Shown one piece after another: positions 1-11,368 of a stretch of DNA of 64,000 bases. The position numbers and the translations under genes are program-made. This DNA is from Zychaea mexicana (Eukaryota > Mucoromycota > Mucoromycetes > Mucorales > Lichtheimiaceae). Location of the stretch: positions 58,879 to 122,878 of the forward strand of contig NW_026516789.1 of the NCBI RefSeq assembly GCF_025766255.1, in the 5' to 3' direction. The notes below the pieces were generated by a model. The model was not told the DNA's origin. It worked only from the letters and a program-made list of their open reading frames with translations, and did no database searches. Numbering within the stretch: position 1 is the stretch's first letter; the number at the start of each line of letters is the position of its first letter.

Positions 1-2
1 AC

Positions 3-719
3 GATGAAGAAGGAGGTTGCTGTGACGATGGTTGCTGTGGTGATGACCACAAACATGGTGACAATGACGACTGTTGTGGCGAAGACCATGAACACGATCA
101 CGAACATGCTGAGGAAGGCATGGAAGAAGAAGATGAGGACAACGCCGAAGATGATCATGAAGAAGGCGGCAAGTCGCAACCCTACTTTATTAATGTCGAA
201 GGTCTTTACGAGGATACAGTCATGTGCTTGCTTCACGTCGTCTTTGTCAACGATCGAACGTTTAAAAAGTTCAAGGCGGATGTTGGCGAAGCCTTGATGT
301 ACTTTGAGGGTTTGGCAGATCAGAGTCAAAACGGTGACAAAAAGTCGCGCAAGAATACCGAACATCTTGAAACCAAAAAGTTTGTTTATACCGTCTGCAA
401 GCTTCTTGCGGAGCATAGAAGAAAAGATTACTTGGATGATAAGGGCGAATGGACACCGGTCGAAAAGGACATTGAAACAAGAAGCAAGGTGAGTTCTCTT
501 ACCTTGAGGATGACTATATGTGATGTTGCCTTATGTTTCTTCTCTAATACGATGTTGTTGTTTTTTAACTAGGTGATTAACAAGCGCCAATACTATGCAC
601 TTACTTGTCGAATCAGCGAAAAGAAGATTGTCGAAAAGTCTATTGCCTACTACGACTCACGGATAAAGTCATGCGATACCGAAGCAGAGCCCAAAACACG
701 CAAGAAGCAAAAGAATTAA
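3..719 (+). CDS. C-terminal part of a SET-domain lysine methyltransferase (Rkm4/SETD6-like), truncated by window edge
   Basis: Exons 3-488 and 573-719, joined in phase 0 by an 84-nt GT-AG intron; the 5' part lies outside the window. The visible C-terminal half (from about 180) fits the Rubisco-LSMT substrate-binding domain that follows the SET domain in Rkm4/SETD6-type enzymes: a helical stretch, a 'TPVEKDIE' loop resembling the family's T-x-x-E-D segment, and a closing helix with 'NKRQYYAL..RISEKKIVE', the position where the family has an R-x-A-x-x-x-R-x-x-E-K-x-I-L pattern. The family methylates lysines on ribosomal or chromatin proteins. The SET catalytic core is not visible. Residues before the domain form an odd acidic insertion with three Cys-Cys pairs and H-x-H pairs (3-170). 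A canonical AATAAA follows the stop near 732. The family call is by pattern memory and could be wrong at subfamily level. Confidence 0.55.
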
Positions 720-1085
720 TAGAACGTTATTCAATAAAATGTACATATATAATCTGCAAAAGTAATCCTTCACTTATTTTCCATACATAGAATAAAGTTC
801 GAGTTGTAATTTATTATGGTAGTGATGTCGTAATCCAAGAACATATGTTAAGCAAAAGAAAAAGAAATAGCCTTGCTTTCCATTACAATAAAGGCTCAAG
901 AAGGGCAACAGTTGTAGCCATCTGCTGGCTCAAGTGGATCAAGAAGCGACTCGGTCAATGCCCGCCGAGTAGGGTACGGCGGAAATTGGGAAAGCGCACG
1001 TCACCTATAGTGTGCCGCGCGTCCGAGAAGAAGCTGTACCTTTTCTTTCAAGCGCTTCTTCAAACTCGCCAGAGAATTACGCGAC
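720..1085. other. Intergenic region between methyltransferase end and proteasome gene
   Basis: 366 nt between two plus-strand genes. It holds the polyadenylation signal of the upstream gene (AATAAA near 732) and the promoter/5' leader of the proteasome gene. I looked for the yeast proteasome box GGTGGCAAA on both strands and did not see it. No coding potential recognised. Confidence 0.6.
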
Positions 1086-2416
1086 ATGGTAACTACCAAT
1101 GTGTAAATGCGAGCATTAAATGCGAGCTATACTAATTATTGAATCTGTACTGCTAGTTCCGAAATCAATATGATAACGATGTTTCAACGTGGTCCCCACA
1201 AGGCCGCATCCATCAAGTTGAATACGCTGTTGAAGCCGTCAAGCAAGGTTCGGCAGCGATCGGTCTGAGAAGTAACGAATACGCCGTGTTGCTCGCTCTC
1301 AAGGTAAACGAAGAATTCGAGCAAACCTTTTTTCCTCTTTTTTCTCAAGGACACACATGCACACAGAAGCTCACATATACTTAATGACTCGAAATCGTAG
1401 CGTTCATCGGGCGAGTTGGCATCATACCAGAAAAAGTTGATCAAGGTTGACGAGCACATGGGCATTGCTATTGCTGGTCTTACCTCAGACGCTCGTGTGC
1501 TTAGGTAACGATAGTAAAGGAGAAAACGCCCTACGAAAGTGAAGGGAAGCCACTAGTGGTGATGCATACTGATATAATACATGGTAGCAACTTTATGCGA
1601 ACTGAAGCTATGCGATCCAAGATGCTGTACGACCGACCCATACCCGTTCAAAGAATCGTCTCGACAATTGCAGACAGTATGTTGTCCATATAAACTTGCT
1701 TATTCGAAGGGGTAATGAGTGTATTTACACTATTCATAAATTCTAGAGGCCCAGGTCAACACACAGCAATACGGTCGCCGACCTTATGGTGTCGGCTTGT
1801 TGGTGGTCGGATACGATGTAAGTCTTGACCGTACACATTGGCTCATACCGGACCAGTTGGAATTTATAGTGATTCACACTATGGTGTTGTTCGCAGGAAA
1901 CTGGCCCCCATCTCTATGAATCTTCTCCTTCCGGTACTTGCTTTGAATACTTTGCCATGTCCATTGGCGCGCGATCTCAATCCGCAAAGACCTACTTGGA
2001 AAAGAACTATGAGCAATTTGCCAATGGTATGACTCGTATTTGTTTATGCAGTGATGGGTTAAGGAGCTGGACCAACTAGTAAAATGTTTGCTAAATCGTT
2101 CGTTTTTCTGCTAGCCTCGCTGGATGATCTTGTTCGACACGGCCTTTTGGCTCTCCGAGACACATTGCAACAAGACAAGGAGCTCAATATTCACAACACT
2201 TCAATCGGCATTGTCGGCAGAAACGAGGATTTCCACATTATCGAAGGTGAAGCTTTGCAACAGTACTTGGAGCTTTTAGGCGATGAGACGTCCAGAACTC
2301 GACGTGGTGCCGAGGGTCGATCAGCCGCAGATTCAATAGCAGCAGAGAGCTCTCGGGAGGATAGCAACACTCAAGTGGATCAGGGTGGTGTGGCTCCTAT
2401 GGACACAGATAACTAA
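1086..2416 (+). CDS. PRE5: 20S proteasome subunit alpha type-1 (alpha6, Pre5/PSMA1)
   Basis: Seven exons: 1086-1088, 1157-1303, 1401-1504, 1588-1676, 1747-1817, 1897-2026, 2115-2416. The protein forms part of the outer alpha ring of the 20S core. The alpha-subunit N-terminal signature is complete: '[18 protein letters not shown]' followed by '[19 protein letters not shown]', with later family blocks '[19 protein letters not shown]', '[14 protein letters not shown]' and '[11 protein letters not shown]'. The initiator ATG is alone in exon 1, with the donor GTAACT directly after it; only this splice restores the conserved M-F-R-N start. The tail after about residue 240 is acidic, Ser-rich and variable, as is usual for PSMA1. 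It converges on the tRNA synthetase gene, with stops 311 nt apart and nothing else recognised between. Confidence 0.96.
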
Positions 2417-2727
2417 GGATACAACAGAATAAAGGATTGACCATCTACCAATAAAACACCACACACAGATCAAACACATTGAAATTATCTTTAACCTCAA
2501 TGATAAGTCGTACATTGTTCGGAAATAATAAGTCTTATGAAGAGGATCGAAAATTAAGAAATGCTTGCTGTATGTGACAAAAGAGAAGCTGTAACATAAA
2601 TGCATGCTATGTGTTCAATTGCATGTCTACTTGCAATTGCCAAGCTATGAAGTATTATGCTTAAGGTCTATAATCCTTCAATGTATTAAAATTGGCATTT
2701 TACAATAAATCTATCAACTTTTTTTTT

Positions 2728-4448
2728 CTAGTATTTGCAGTGGCCCACCCAACGAGGCACAGGTACAACCTCTCTAACGTTCTCAAATCCTGTCAACCAC
2801 AACATAAATCGTTCGAATCCGATTCCATAACCTCCATGCGGTGCACTTCCGTATTTACGAAGTTCCAGATACCATCCGTATTCCTCGGTGTCCATACCAG
2901 CAGCTTTCATCTTGCTTTCCAGCACATCTTCTCGATCTTCACGCATGGATCCACCCACGAGCTCGCCAATACCCGGTAATAGCAAGTCGAAGCAGGCGAC
3001 TGTTGATCCGTGCTCATCGACATAAGTGTTATTCTTCTGTTTTCCGTCATTTTCGAGCATATAGAATGGTTTTTGGTCGCTTGGGTAGTTCTTTACAAAC
3101 ACCGGTCGGTCTTTGCACTCCTCAGATGCCAGATAACGTTCGTGTTCTGATTGCAAGCTGCTTCCCCACGTCGTTGGAAACTCAAACTTCTTGTTGGCTC
3201 CTTGTAAGAGTTGAACGGCTTCTTTGTAGTCAATCCTTGCAAAAGGTTTGTCAAGACTGTTGCGAAGCCGCTTGAGCAGGGCGGGTTTTCCTTTCACATC
3301 CTTTTTAGCCACCCATTTGTCAAAGAACTCCATCTCTTCGGGGCAGGTGTCGAGGACATGGCGCGTGGCGTGTTTGATGCTGCCTTCTGTGATATCCAGC
3401 AGTTGTTCGAGATCGATGAAGGCTACTTCGGCTTCTAACATCCAAAACTCGGCCAAGTGACGCGATGTCAATGATTCCTCGGCACGAAACACTGGGCCAA
3501 ATGTGTATACTCTGGATAATGCTGAAGCAAACATCTCCGCGTGTAGCTGACCGGACACAGTCAGGAACGCAGGCTTGTTGAAGAATTCCGCGTTACCGGA
3601 TGCTGCTGATCCGGGCGTCACTTTGAACACTTCGCCACCCCCTTCGCAATCGTGTGATGTCAGGATAGGTGTATCGACTTGGGTGAATTCATGTTTCTAT
3701 CAAAGAAAAAACATGGCATCAAATAACTATTTAGCGATCGAGAAGAGAAGCACGAGGATAAAAACAACAGTAGCATTGATTTACCGCAAAATAGTCCTGA
3801 AGTCCTTGTCGTGCTGCATGGCGAACCCGTAATGATGCACTGCCAGCGTTGCCTCGAGCACGCAGATGGTTTATGGTTCGTAGATATTCGAAAGTATGTC
3901 TCTTCTTTTGCATTGGGAACGTCTATATATTGTTGTAATCTCTGGTCAGTCAACGAACCAACTTATCCTTCTATATATTAGATCGTACACTATCACACTC
4001 TCCGAGTATATCCATACTGCTGACTTGCAGTTCTTTGCCTTGTTCCTTGCCGGGACTTTTAACCAAAGTACCTTGTAACTCCACACAAGATCCGGTGCTC
4101 AACCTATTTCGACAACCCCCATATCAGTTTTCGGTGCAATAAAAAAGACCTTTATGACAGCTTCACTCTTCTTTAGCGTACCCATTACCTTTCAGCTTGT
4201 TCTGAGCTCAAGATCGCCTGCAGACCCCTGACACTTGTTCCGTCATTAATGTTGGCGAACGAGATCTGCTTTTGTTTACGAACAGATCGCACCCAGCCTT
4301 TAACGGTTACATCGCTTCCTGCTTCGACATTGTTATCTAGTAAGGATCGTACGGTGAGTGGAAAGGTATTGGTTGAATGAGAGCGAGAACAATTTAGAAA
4401 GAGCGATCGCCGTGAGAGTTGTAACGATCGTAATGCACTAAATGTCAT
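2728..4448 (-). CDS. Asparaginyl-tRNA synthetase, mitochondrial (Slm5/NARS2 type)
   Basis: Four exons on the minus strand: 4448-4189, 4103-3989, 3922-3785, 3696-2728, giving 493 residues, close to the usual length of the mitochondrial enzyme. It charges tRNA-Asn. Residues 1-30 are rich in Ser, Arg and Leu with few acids, as in a mitochondrial presequence. An OB-fold anticodon-binding domain follows (about 30-125: '[14 protein letters not shown]'). The class II catalytic domain then shows motif 1 ('[12 protein letters not shown]' onward to '[23 protein letters not shown]'), motif 2 ('[27 protein letters not shown]', read from 3500 downward) and motif 3 ('[16 protein letters not shown]'). The C-terminus '[10 protein letters not shown]' matches the family ending. 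The donor of the second intron (GTACGA, 3988) is weak but is the only one that keeps frame. The region 2417-2727 between it and the proteasome gene holds only 3' ends. Confidence 0.95.
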
Positions 4449-5413
4449 TTTGCCCTTGTCAGACCTGAGGGTTTCAATTACTCAGAAAGCATTAAGCTTC
4501 TTTTTAGGCGTGTGTTATTTTCCAAGTCAGCCATACGCAATTGATTTGTTAACGCTTAGCCTATCTATATCCCATCCTCTTTTAACTCTTCTGTACCTAG
4601 AACCACCAGAAGGATGAAGATGCTCTAAGACTCTCAACGCTACAGTGCTACATACTGCACGCACAATAGCGATTAGTTACTATTCGCGATTAATAAATAC
4701 ACAGGGATGCTAGTACATTTATCTCATCAAGTTAAAATAAAATCCTGAGAGACTATTTGATCAAATAAGAATATAGAACCATATACAGGTATTCTATTCT
4801 CGGGCCGAGTATGAATGCATCATGAATATATCTATATGAGCAAAATATGCAATTATATGAAAGCACTACTATCGTTTGTTTTATTAACGCATTACGCTCA
4901 CTCTGATGATAATATCCTACAGCCCTTCTTTAGCTTATAGCCATATGGTAAAGGGTGCATATCTATTCTAATATGCAACCGACAGCTGTTCTGCTGTCAC
5001 ACAAAAGAGGACACTGCACGTCGTGTTGCTGTGTATACTTTATGTTGCAGGTAACGCGCCGATTTGACGTAGCGTCGGATAAGATCAATTGGCGATCTTA
5101 ACTGCACTATAATATGTTTGTCTATAACCAGGCTTCATCATCCTTCTTATAGAAGGCTATCAACCGCATCAACTAACGCGTTGACTATTCTGTGTATGAT
5201 TTTAATTTTCAAGTGGCCTTCATGATGTTAACAAATTTGACTCTAGTAACCAAAGGCATTGTAGTTCCTCTGTTCGCTCCTTATCACATTAATAGCACCC
5301 CTTCGACGTACGAACTCCGCGGCTGGATGAGATTTTTTGGGGGAAGTGAAAAGCACGACATGCCTTTTTATTCCTTACCACTGTTAAAAGAAAAAGCCAG
5401 TGAAAAAATTGTC
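4449..5413. other. Divergent intergenic region between AsnRS and poly(A) polymerase
   Basis: About 965 nt between the start of the minus-strand synthetase and the plus-strand polymerase. It is AT-rich and holds both promoters. The frame of the polymerase's first exon is open back to about 5190, so the real start could be upstream of the chosen ATG. No repeat or RNA gene recognised. Confidence 0.5.
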
Positions 5414-7709
5414 ATGGTTGGGAAAAGTGAGTATCTCGGTATCGGCGAGCCTTTGTCCTTCGCCGGTCCATCGCCAAGGGATGAAAATTTACAAAAAGAC
5501 CTCGAAGTTGCCCTTCAGAAAAATAACATGTACGAATCTGAAGCCATTTCTTCGTTACGGTAAGACCCTCTTTTATATAACTTGGCTCAGTACACAAATC
5601 TATTACAGTATTGAACTTTTTCTGTTTCTCCACGTAGGCAATCGGTAATGAATAAGCTTGAAGAGATTGCAAAACGATTTATATACGAAGCAAGCATTCG
5701 GAAAGGGCTCACGCCAGACGATGCAAAAAAAGCTGGAGGCAAGGTCTTGACGTTTGGCAGCTGTCGTCTTGGCGTTCAAGCAGCTAGTAAGCTTACCATT
5801 TCTACCAGAATACCCGAGAAGTTGTTTTTTTACGTCAGCTTTTCTCTTGTTATAGATGCGGATATCGATGCAGTATGTGTTTGCCCTCAACATATCACTC
5901 GATCCGATTTTTTTGAAGGGGTATACAAGATGCTGGCGCGAAGACCTGAAGTGACACAGTTAACGGTACGTTTTTACTTTTCCTTTATCTTGGACACGTT
6001 CACGGAAATCAAAGGAAAACTGTGCAAGGCTGATACATTGATGGATTTTGATCTAGGCGATCCGAGATGCGTTTGTACCCATCATTAAGCTCAAATTTTC
6101 TGGGATACCGGTAAGTTAAATATATCTGTGCGCCGACATAATAACAACTCCATTCCCCTGTATAACAGTTCTAACGAATTTAAACAAGGTTGATCTGCTC
6201 TGTGCACGATTGAGTCTATCGACCATCCCTGACAATCTTGATATTGATGACACTTCACTGCTGGTGACTCTGGATGAACGATGTATACGGAGCGTTAACG
6301 GCACACGTGTGGCGGACGAAATATTAAAGAGTGTACCCGATATACCAACGTTTCGCACGGCTGTTCGATGCATCAAGCTGTGGGCAACAAGACGTGGAAT
6401 TTATTCAAACGTATTAGGATTTTTGGGCGGCGTAGCATGGGCACTGATGGTGGCAAGAGTGTGCCAACTATATCCGAATGCGTGCGCAAGTACTGTAGCA
6501 AGCAAAGTGTTCGGTATAATGGTTAATTGGAACTGGCCTCAACCAGTAGTGTTACGACACTCTCCCGAGGGTCCGCCTTTGCCAAACATCCAATCATGGA
6601 ATCCAAGAGTAAGTGTGATGTCAGTTGGCAGTTGACGTATTTCTGTCTAGGTTGTATTGTTGCAACAAGTGAGTATTGCTAACAAGAAGTACGTATTTTA
6701 CTATCACTATTAGCGAAATTTAATCGATAGAACTCACAAGATGCCCATCATTACACCTGCATATCCGACAATGTGTGCAACCCACAATATGACAAACTCG
6801 ACCTTCCGAATTGTTATCGGAGAATGCAAGCGCGCAGCACAGATAATGGATAAGATTATGGTTGGCAGCTTACGTTGGGATGCGTTATTTGAAGGACATG
6901 CTTTTTTTAAGAACTATCGACATTATCTGCAAATTGTCGTCAGTAGCGATGACTCTCTTCGTCAGCTCCAGTGGTAAGAACAAATGACTTAGAGGGATAT
7001 TCATGTGTGCATGTTTTCTTAAACTTTTAATGTAGGAGTGGACTAGTCGAAGCCCGATTACGAAGGTTGACCACCAAGCTTGAAGCGATCCATGGCCTTG
7101 CACTTGTACATCCCTTTGTCGAAGGGTTTGACAATGTGTATTCTTGCACAAGTCAGGAACAGATTGCTGCCGCGGTGAACGGCGTAGGAAACATCTCGAA
7201 CCAAGATGATGTTGATGGAGTCAAAATTTATACGCGGACGTTCTATATCGGCTTATATTTCAGACTTGGTCCAGGTATTCAAATATCACATACATGCACA
7301 GATCCAATTATCTCAATCAGCTGGGTCTTGGAATGATACGTGAAGCCCCCCATCCCCTTCATATTTATGCCTATTGAACAAACAAACAAACAAACATTTA
7401 TTTTTTTGCATTGTAGTACGAGAACAAGGTCAAATAGATATCAGCCGACCGATCAACGAGTTCAAGCGATATGTACGGAATTGGGAACAGTATGATGAGC
7501 AGCACATGGGAATAGTCGTACGATATTTACGAAGGTCAGTCTATCTCTTTTTAGAGATTGAAAAAAGAAAGAATTCGTTGATCATGGGTGATGTTCAAGT
7601 AAATTTTTTGTTTTTTCTGTTATTTGTTTTCTCTGTGTGTAGATCGATGCTTCCAGACGAGGTGACACGCACTGCTGTGACCAAACGAACGAACCAGGTT
7701 TGTTTTTAA
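5414..7709 (+). CDS. PAP1: Poly(A) polymerase (Pap1 family)
   Basis: Nine exons: 5414-5559, 5638-5786, 5856-5965, 6057-6110, 6189-6608, 6714-6973, 7036-7274, 7417-7534, 7643-7709; 520 residues. It adds poly(A) tails in the nuclear cleavage/polyadenylation machinery. The nucleotidyltransferase helical turn is 'LTFGSCRLGVQAANADIDAV', with the two catalytic Asp in D-I-D and the third in 'IPVDLLCARL'. The central and RNA-binding domains follow: 'FRTAVRCIKLWATRRGIYSNV', 'LGFLGGVAWALMVARVCQLYPNA', 'MPIITPAYPTMCATHN', 'LVEARLRRLTTKLE'. The family usually reads G-S-Y-R-L-G-V-H, so Cys for Tyr is mildly unusual. The protein lacks the long Ser/Thr-rich tail of animal enzymes and is shorter than the roughly 570-residue yeast protein. 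Start: ATG 5414 gives the usual short lead into 'GEPLSFAGPSPRDE'; the frame is open upstream, so a longer N-terminus is possible. Confidence 0.94.
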
Positions 7710-8447
7710 CAGTGGAGGTTATATGCGCATTCGTCAGCACCTATTTTCCGGAAACGCAAAGAGATAAATGAGTTCGGGCTGGGAATGAAGTGGGGGATGG
7801 TGGGAGGAGCGGTTGGGGAGGGGTGACTCCGTGAGGGATAGATTTTGGTTAACCGTTGGTATCTTGGTAATGTTGATAGACTGCAGAGCTGTCGCCATCC
7901 ATCAAGAGAGCAAGAACTAAAGGGATTCCAGAGACCGACAATATACCCTCACCGGCCATCAATGCACCACACATGACACTTGTCGAAGAATGCTCTACGA
8001 CTTTATGAACACGATCACCGTCGACAGCAACAGCATGAAAGCAAGGCATGATACGGCGACGAAGATGAAGCAAAGAGAAAATGAAGCGGGATATGCAGCT
8101 GCTAGTAATGGCTGTATGCCATTATATATAAATATAATGACATGCAGATCTATACGGGTAAGGTTGCTTTTGCGCGATTACAAACTTTCGGCAATATATA
8201 CATTTTACATTCTACATAGCATACACGAATTCATCGGACCAAAAAAACAGATACTTCATAATTCTACTTCTCTGCTTAGCTAGCGGATCCCCCTCCATAT
8301 TTTGTTGCAATGAAAATAAAAGAAGTAAAAAAGAAGGTTAAATCCAAGCATCTGGACGTTCGTCGTTGTTCCTGATTTTATTTTAGTTTCCAAACTCCTT
8401 TCTATTACTCTTCCTTACCAGGTAATAATAATACTGGCCTCTTTTCA
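7710..8447. other. Intergenic region with a G-rich tract after poly(A) polymerase
   Basis: 738 nt. A purine-rich, G-heavy tract (about 7770-7835) follows the polymerase stop. The minus strand of 7849-8110 is open in two frames, described separately. The right part is the promoter/leader of the Sel1-repeat gene and contains pyrimidine-rich tracts (8380-8440). Confidence 0.4.
7849..8110 (-). CDS. Doubtful small minus-strand ORF with hydrophobic segments
   Basis: I do not recognise this. Read on the minus strand, one frame gives about 75 residues ending at 7849 with a hydrophobic stretch ('SGIPLVLALLMDG'). The neighbouring frame from about 8110 gives a strong predicted membrane helix ('CLAFMLLLSTVIVFI'). 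Either could be an exon of a small membrane protein, with a possible acceptor near 8088, but no start exon was found and both frames may be chance. Treat as a candidate only. Confidence 0.15.
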
Positions 8448-9873
8448 ATGACAGTTGTCGAGCAACAGCCGCGACCCTTGTTTAATGGTGCTCCAGAACT
8501 GCATCTCACAACAGCAACCGAACTTATTCAGTCTCCCAGTGGCAAGAATGATCGTGATGACGTTTTGAAAGCTCTAAACTTCTTGCGGTACGAAGCCATC
8601 GCCCATCGCGACATTGAAGCCAAAACAAAACTTTGCACAATCTACTCGGCCAAAGACAGCTTGAATCGACACATACAGGCTGATGAACGAGAAGCCGAAA
8701 TGTGGTCACGCAGCGTGTTCGACAAACAACTGTCAGACGCACTGTATTCATGCGCCAACTATTTCACAGATCAAACGACACGTACCTCGACGTCGACAAT
8801 CGATCTTATCCTCGAAGGCGCTAAGCAACTTAGCAGTGGCCATGTCAGCTACCTTGCCGGCCTCTTGTTGACCAAGGCTATCGGCGTCGAACGCGATCTC
8901 AATCAAGGTGTAGCGTTATTGCAGCATGCAAGCGAGCAAGGACTCGCTGAAGCATCTTACGAACTCGGTCGAGTCTATGGTGATCGATACAGCTACTCAC
9001 TTCACGACACTGCCAAATCAATGGAGCTTTACCAGCGAGCTGTCCAGCTAGGCGATGATCGAGCCTATGTCGACTTAGCGTACGCCTACTATGTCGACAG
9101 CAACAATCTCGAGAAGGCATTCGAGTACGCCTCGGAAGGCGCCAAATTGACAAACGATCGCTATTGCCAGTATATCCTCGGCCATCTTTACCTCGGCAGA
9201 AACCAAGGCAACGAAGCAATTCAATGGCTCGCGGCGTCGGCGCAGCAGGACTTTGCCCTCGCTATTGAAGAATTGGCAGCTGCTTATTTTAAAGGTCAAG
9301 CTGGGATCAAAACGAACTACGACGAAGTGCTTCGTTGGTGTACAAAGGGTTCAGATATCCCGTATTGCCAGACTGCACTAGGTGATCTGTTCAGGAACGG
9401 CTGGGGCGTGGATCGTGATTATCAGAGAGCGTTCCAATACTATCAGACGGCAGCCAGTCAGCCTGAAGCACCGAATCTATATGCTCAACACATGCTCGGT
9501 GAAATGTAAGATGAACTATGCCTATCTTTGTAAGAAGATATCCGTTCTGCTTTTTCTGTAGTAACTGACTCGGTATGTTTAAAAAATCGCTTGTTTTAGG
9601 TTTCTGAATGGCGAAGGTATACCCCAAGATACTGCTGTTGCCAAAGAGTACTTTCAGATCGCCGCTTCACAGGGATACGAAGCTTCAAGACAAAAAGTAC
9701 AAGTACTTGAGTTTGCAGAACAAAAGAAACGATCATCCCAGTCTTCGTATCAGCAGCAGCAGCAGCAGCAAGCAACACAACAGCAGCAGCAGCAGCAGCA
9801 ACAACCACAACAAAAGAAATCCAATCGTTGGAGCATAAATCTGTTTGGAAAGAACAGAAATAATAATCAATAA
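8448..9873 (+). CDS. Sel1-like repeat (TPR-type) protein with C-terminal poly-Gln
   Basis: Exons 8448-9505 and 9600-9873, 443 residues. From about residue 115 there are seven to eight Sel1-like repeats with the A-x-x-x-L-G-x-x-Y/L and G-V/I-x-x-D motifs ('LGRVYGDRYSYSLHDTAKS', 'LGHLYLGRNQGNEAIQWL', 'LGDLFRNGWGVDRDYQRAF', 'LGEMFLNGEGIPQDTAVA'). These stack into a superhelical scaffold for protein partners. The N-terminal ~100 residues are unique. The C-terminus has two glutamine runs from CAG repeats and a short basic tail ending 'FGKNRNNNQ'. There is no signal peptide, membrane segment or CAAX box, so it is not a clear Chs4/Skt5 homologue. Family membership is firm; function is unknown. Confidence 0.85.
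9751..9817 (+). repeat. CAG/CAA repeats encoding poly-Gln
   Basis: Two CAG-rich runs separated by about 10 nt inside the last exon of the Sel1-repeat gene, encoding two Gln stretches around an A-T dipeptide. Likely length-variable between strains. Confidence 0.85.
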
Positions 9874-9957
9874 AATATTCCCCCTCACCTGCCATAATTT
9901 AAAAGAATTTCGTCGCCCTTTTTCTCTGTTTTACGCGTCTTCCATACCTTTCTAAGA

Positions 9958-11368
9958 ATGGCACAAAACCTGACAGAAGATGGCAAGGTTACTAAACGCA
10001 TCATTAAGGCAGGCGAGGGCCTCCAGCCGAAAAAGAAGAGCGAAGTCAGTGGTAAGCTTCAAAATACATTCCAATTCTTGACAGCTACACGTTGTCCCTG
10101 GGAACAAAAAAGAATAATGACAAACGGTACACGCACGGTGATCTCGCATAGTTCACTACGAGGCATTCCTTGTAAAGCAAGACTCAAAATTCGACTCTTC
10201 GCGCGATCGCAACGCGCCATTCGCCTTCACATTAAATGGTGGTAATTGCGATTATCCTGTTTCAACTCCTTTTTTTTCTGGCTGCATATATGATGTTCTA
10301 TTAACTTGGCGTATCACCTTTTGCAGGACAAGTGATTGAAGCATGGGAAATCGCGGTACCCACTATGAAAGTTGGTGAAGTCGCCGAGATCACCTGTTCT
10401 TATGAGTATGGTAAGTCTGACATCCTATACTGCATGCGGGTGATATGAAAACGACGTGGTAATTCATTGATTGGGCTATTTTCTCGGTGGAAATCACAAT
10501 CAGGTTATGGTGAAAAGGGACGTGCTCCTATTGTCCCGAAGAAAGCGTCTCTACGTTTTGTCGTCGAGTTGCTAGGCGCATGGGAGGTAAAGTATCTGGC
10601 GCATGAGCTGAATCAAGCACTGAGAAAAGGAATCGTCTAACGAATCATTTAGCCCGCAGGATCTGCGCGACAGCGACTTGAAGCAGCAGCATCGAAGAAA
10701 GAAGAAGGCAACGAACTATTTAAGAAAGGTGCTGTTGATAAGGCACTCTTCGCATATCGACGGGTAAAACATCCTATTTCTTCTTGATCTACGCAAGAAT
10801 CCGAAAGAATATACTCTTAACTCTTATTTTTCTAGGCTCGTGATTATATTATTGATTTGTGGGATTGCGAACCAGAGGAGCAGGTTGAATGTCGTGAACT
10901 GGTCATCGCCATTCAATCCAATATTGCCATATGCTACATCAAATTGCGCGAGTGGGATAATGCTCTTGAAGTTTGTAAAAAGGTAAACCCCCTATTCTGG
11001 GCAAATTGCATATTACAAAGCGGAAGAGTAGAGGCTAAATATCCGATTATGGAAAATGTCAGGTTCTCGACCGTGATCCGTGTAATGTCAAGGCTTGTTA
11101 CCGTATAGGTCAAATTTCCACTGAAACGCTTGACTTTGAAGAGGGCATACAATATGTAAAATTAGGCCTGCAGGTAATAATTAACTGAAACAGGATTACT
11201 ACTGATTGAATCCAGGACAGTAATTTGCTCACCGGATGCTTTATACAAACGCATACTTAGGGCTCACCCGACGATGCCAACCTGAAAAGTATGCTCAACA
11301 CCATCAAGCGCACACAAAATGATTACAACCAGTCCTCCAAAGTCATGTACAGAAAAATGTTTGCATAA
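9958..11368 (+). CDS. FKBP-type peptidyl-prolyl isomerase with TPR domain
   Basis: Eight exons: 9958-10051, 10152-10241, 10327-10410, 10504-10586, 10653-10763, 10836-10982, 11063-11173, 11261-11368; 275 residues. An FKBP domain (about 1-117) carries the expected pocket residues: H-Y in 'VHYEAF', 'KFDSSRDR', 'VIEAWE' with the floor Trp, and 'YEYGYGEKGR'. Three TPR motifs (about 120-245) follow, of the kind that bind the EEVD tail of Hsp90/Hsp70 ('GNELFKKGAVDKALFAYRRARDY', split across 10720-10850; 'NIAICYIKLREWDNALEVCKKVL'). The layout is like FKBP4/5/AIP but with one FKBP domain. It is expected to act as a cytosolic or nuclear chaperone-associated isomerase. It converges on REI1, stops 255 nt apart. 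Confidence 0.93.

Noticed and set aside
4..297. Met/Thr-rich ORF of 97 codons at the left edge
   Set aside because: It is an out-of-frame reading of the acidic Cys/His-rich exon of the methyltransferase.
2811..2820. GTTCGAATCC, a tRNA B-box-like sequence
   Set aside because: It lies inside the AsnRS coding sequence (motif 3) and no A box or cloverleaf surrounds it.
6651..6668. Possible 18-nt micro-exon in poly(A) polymerase
   Set aside because: It would add six residues where the family has none; the single intron 6609-6713 gives the exact family length.
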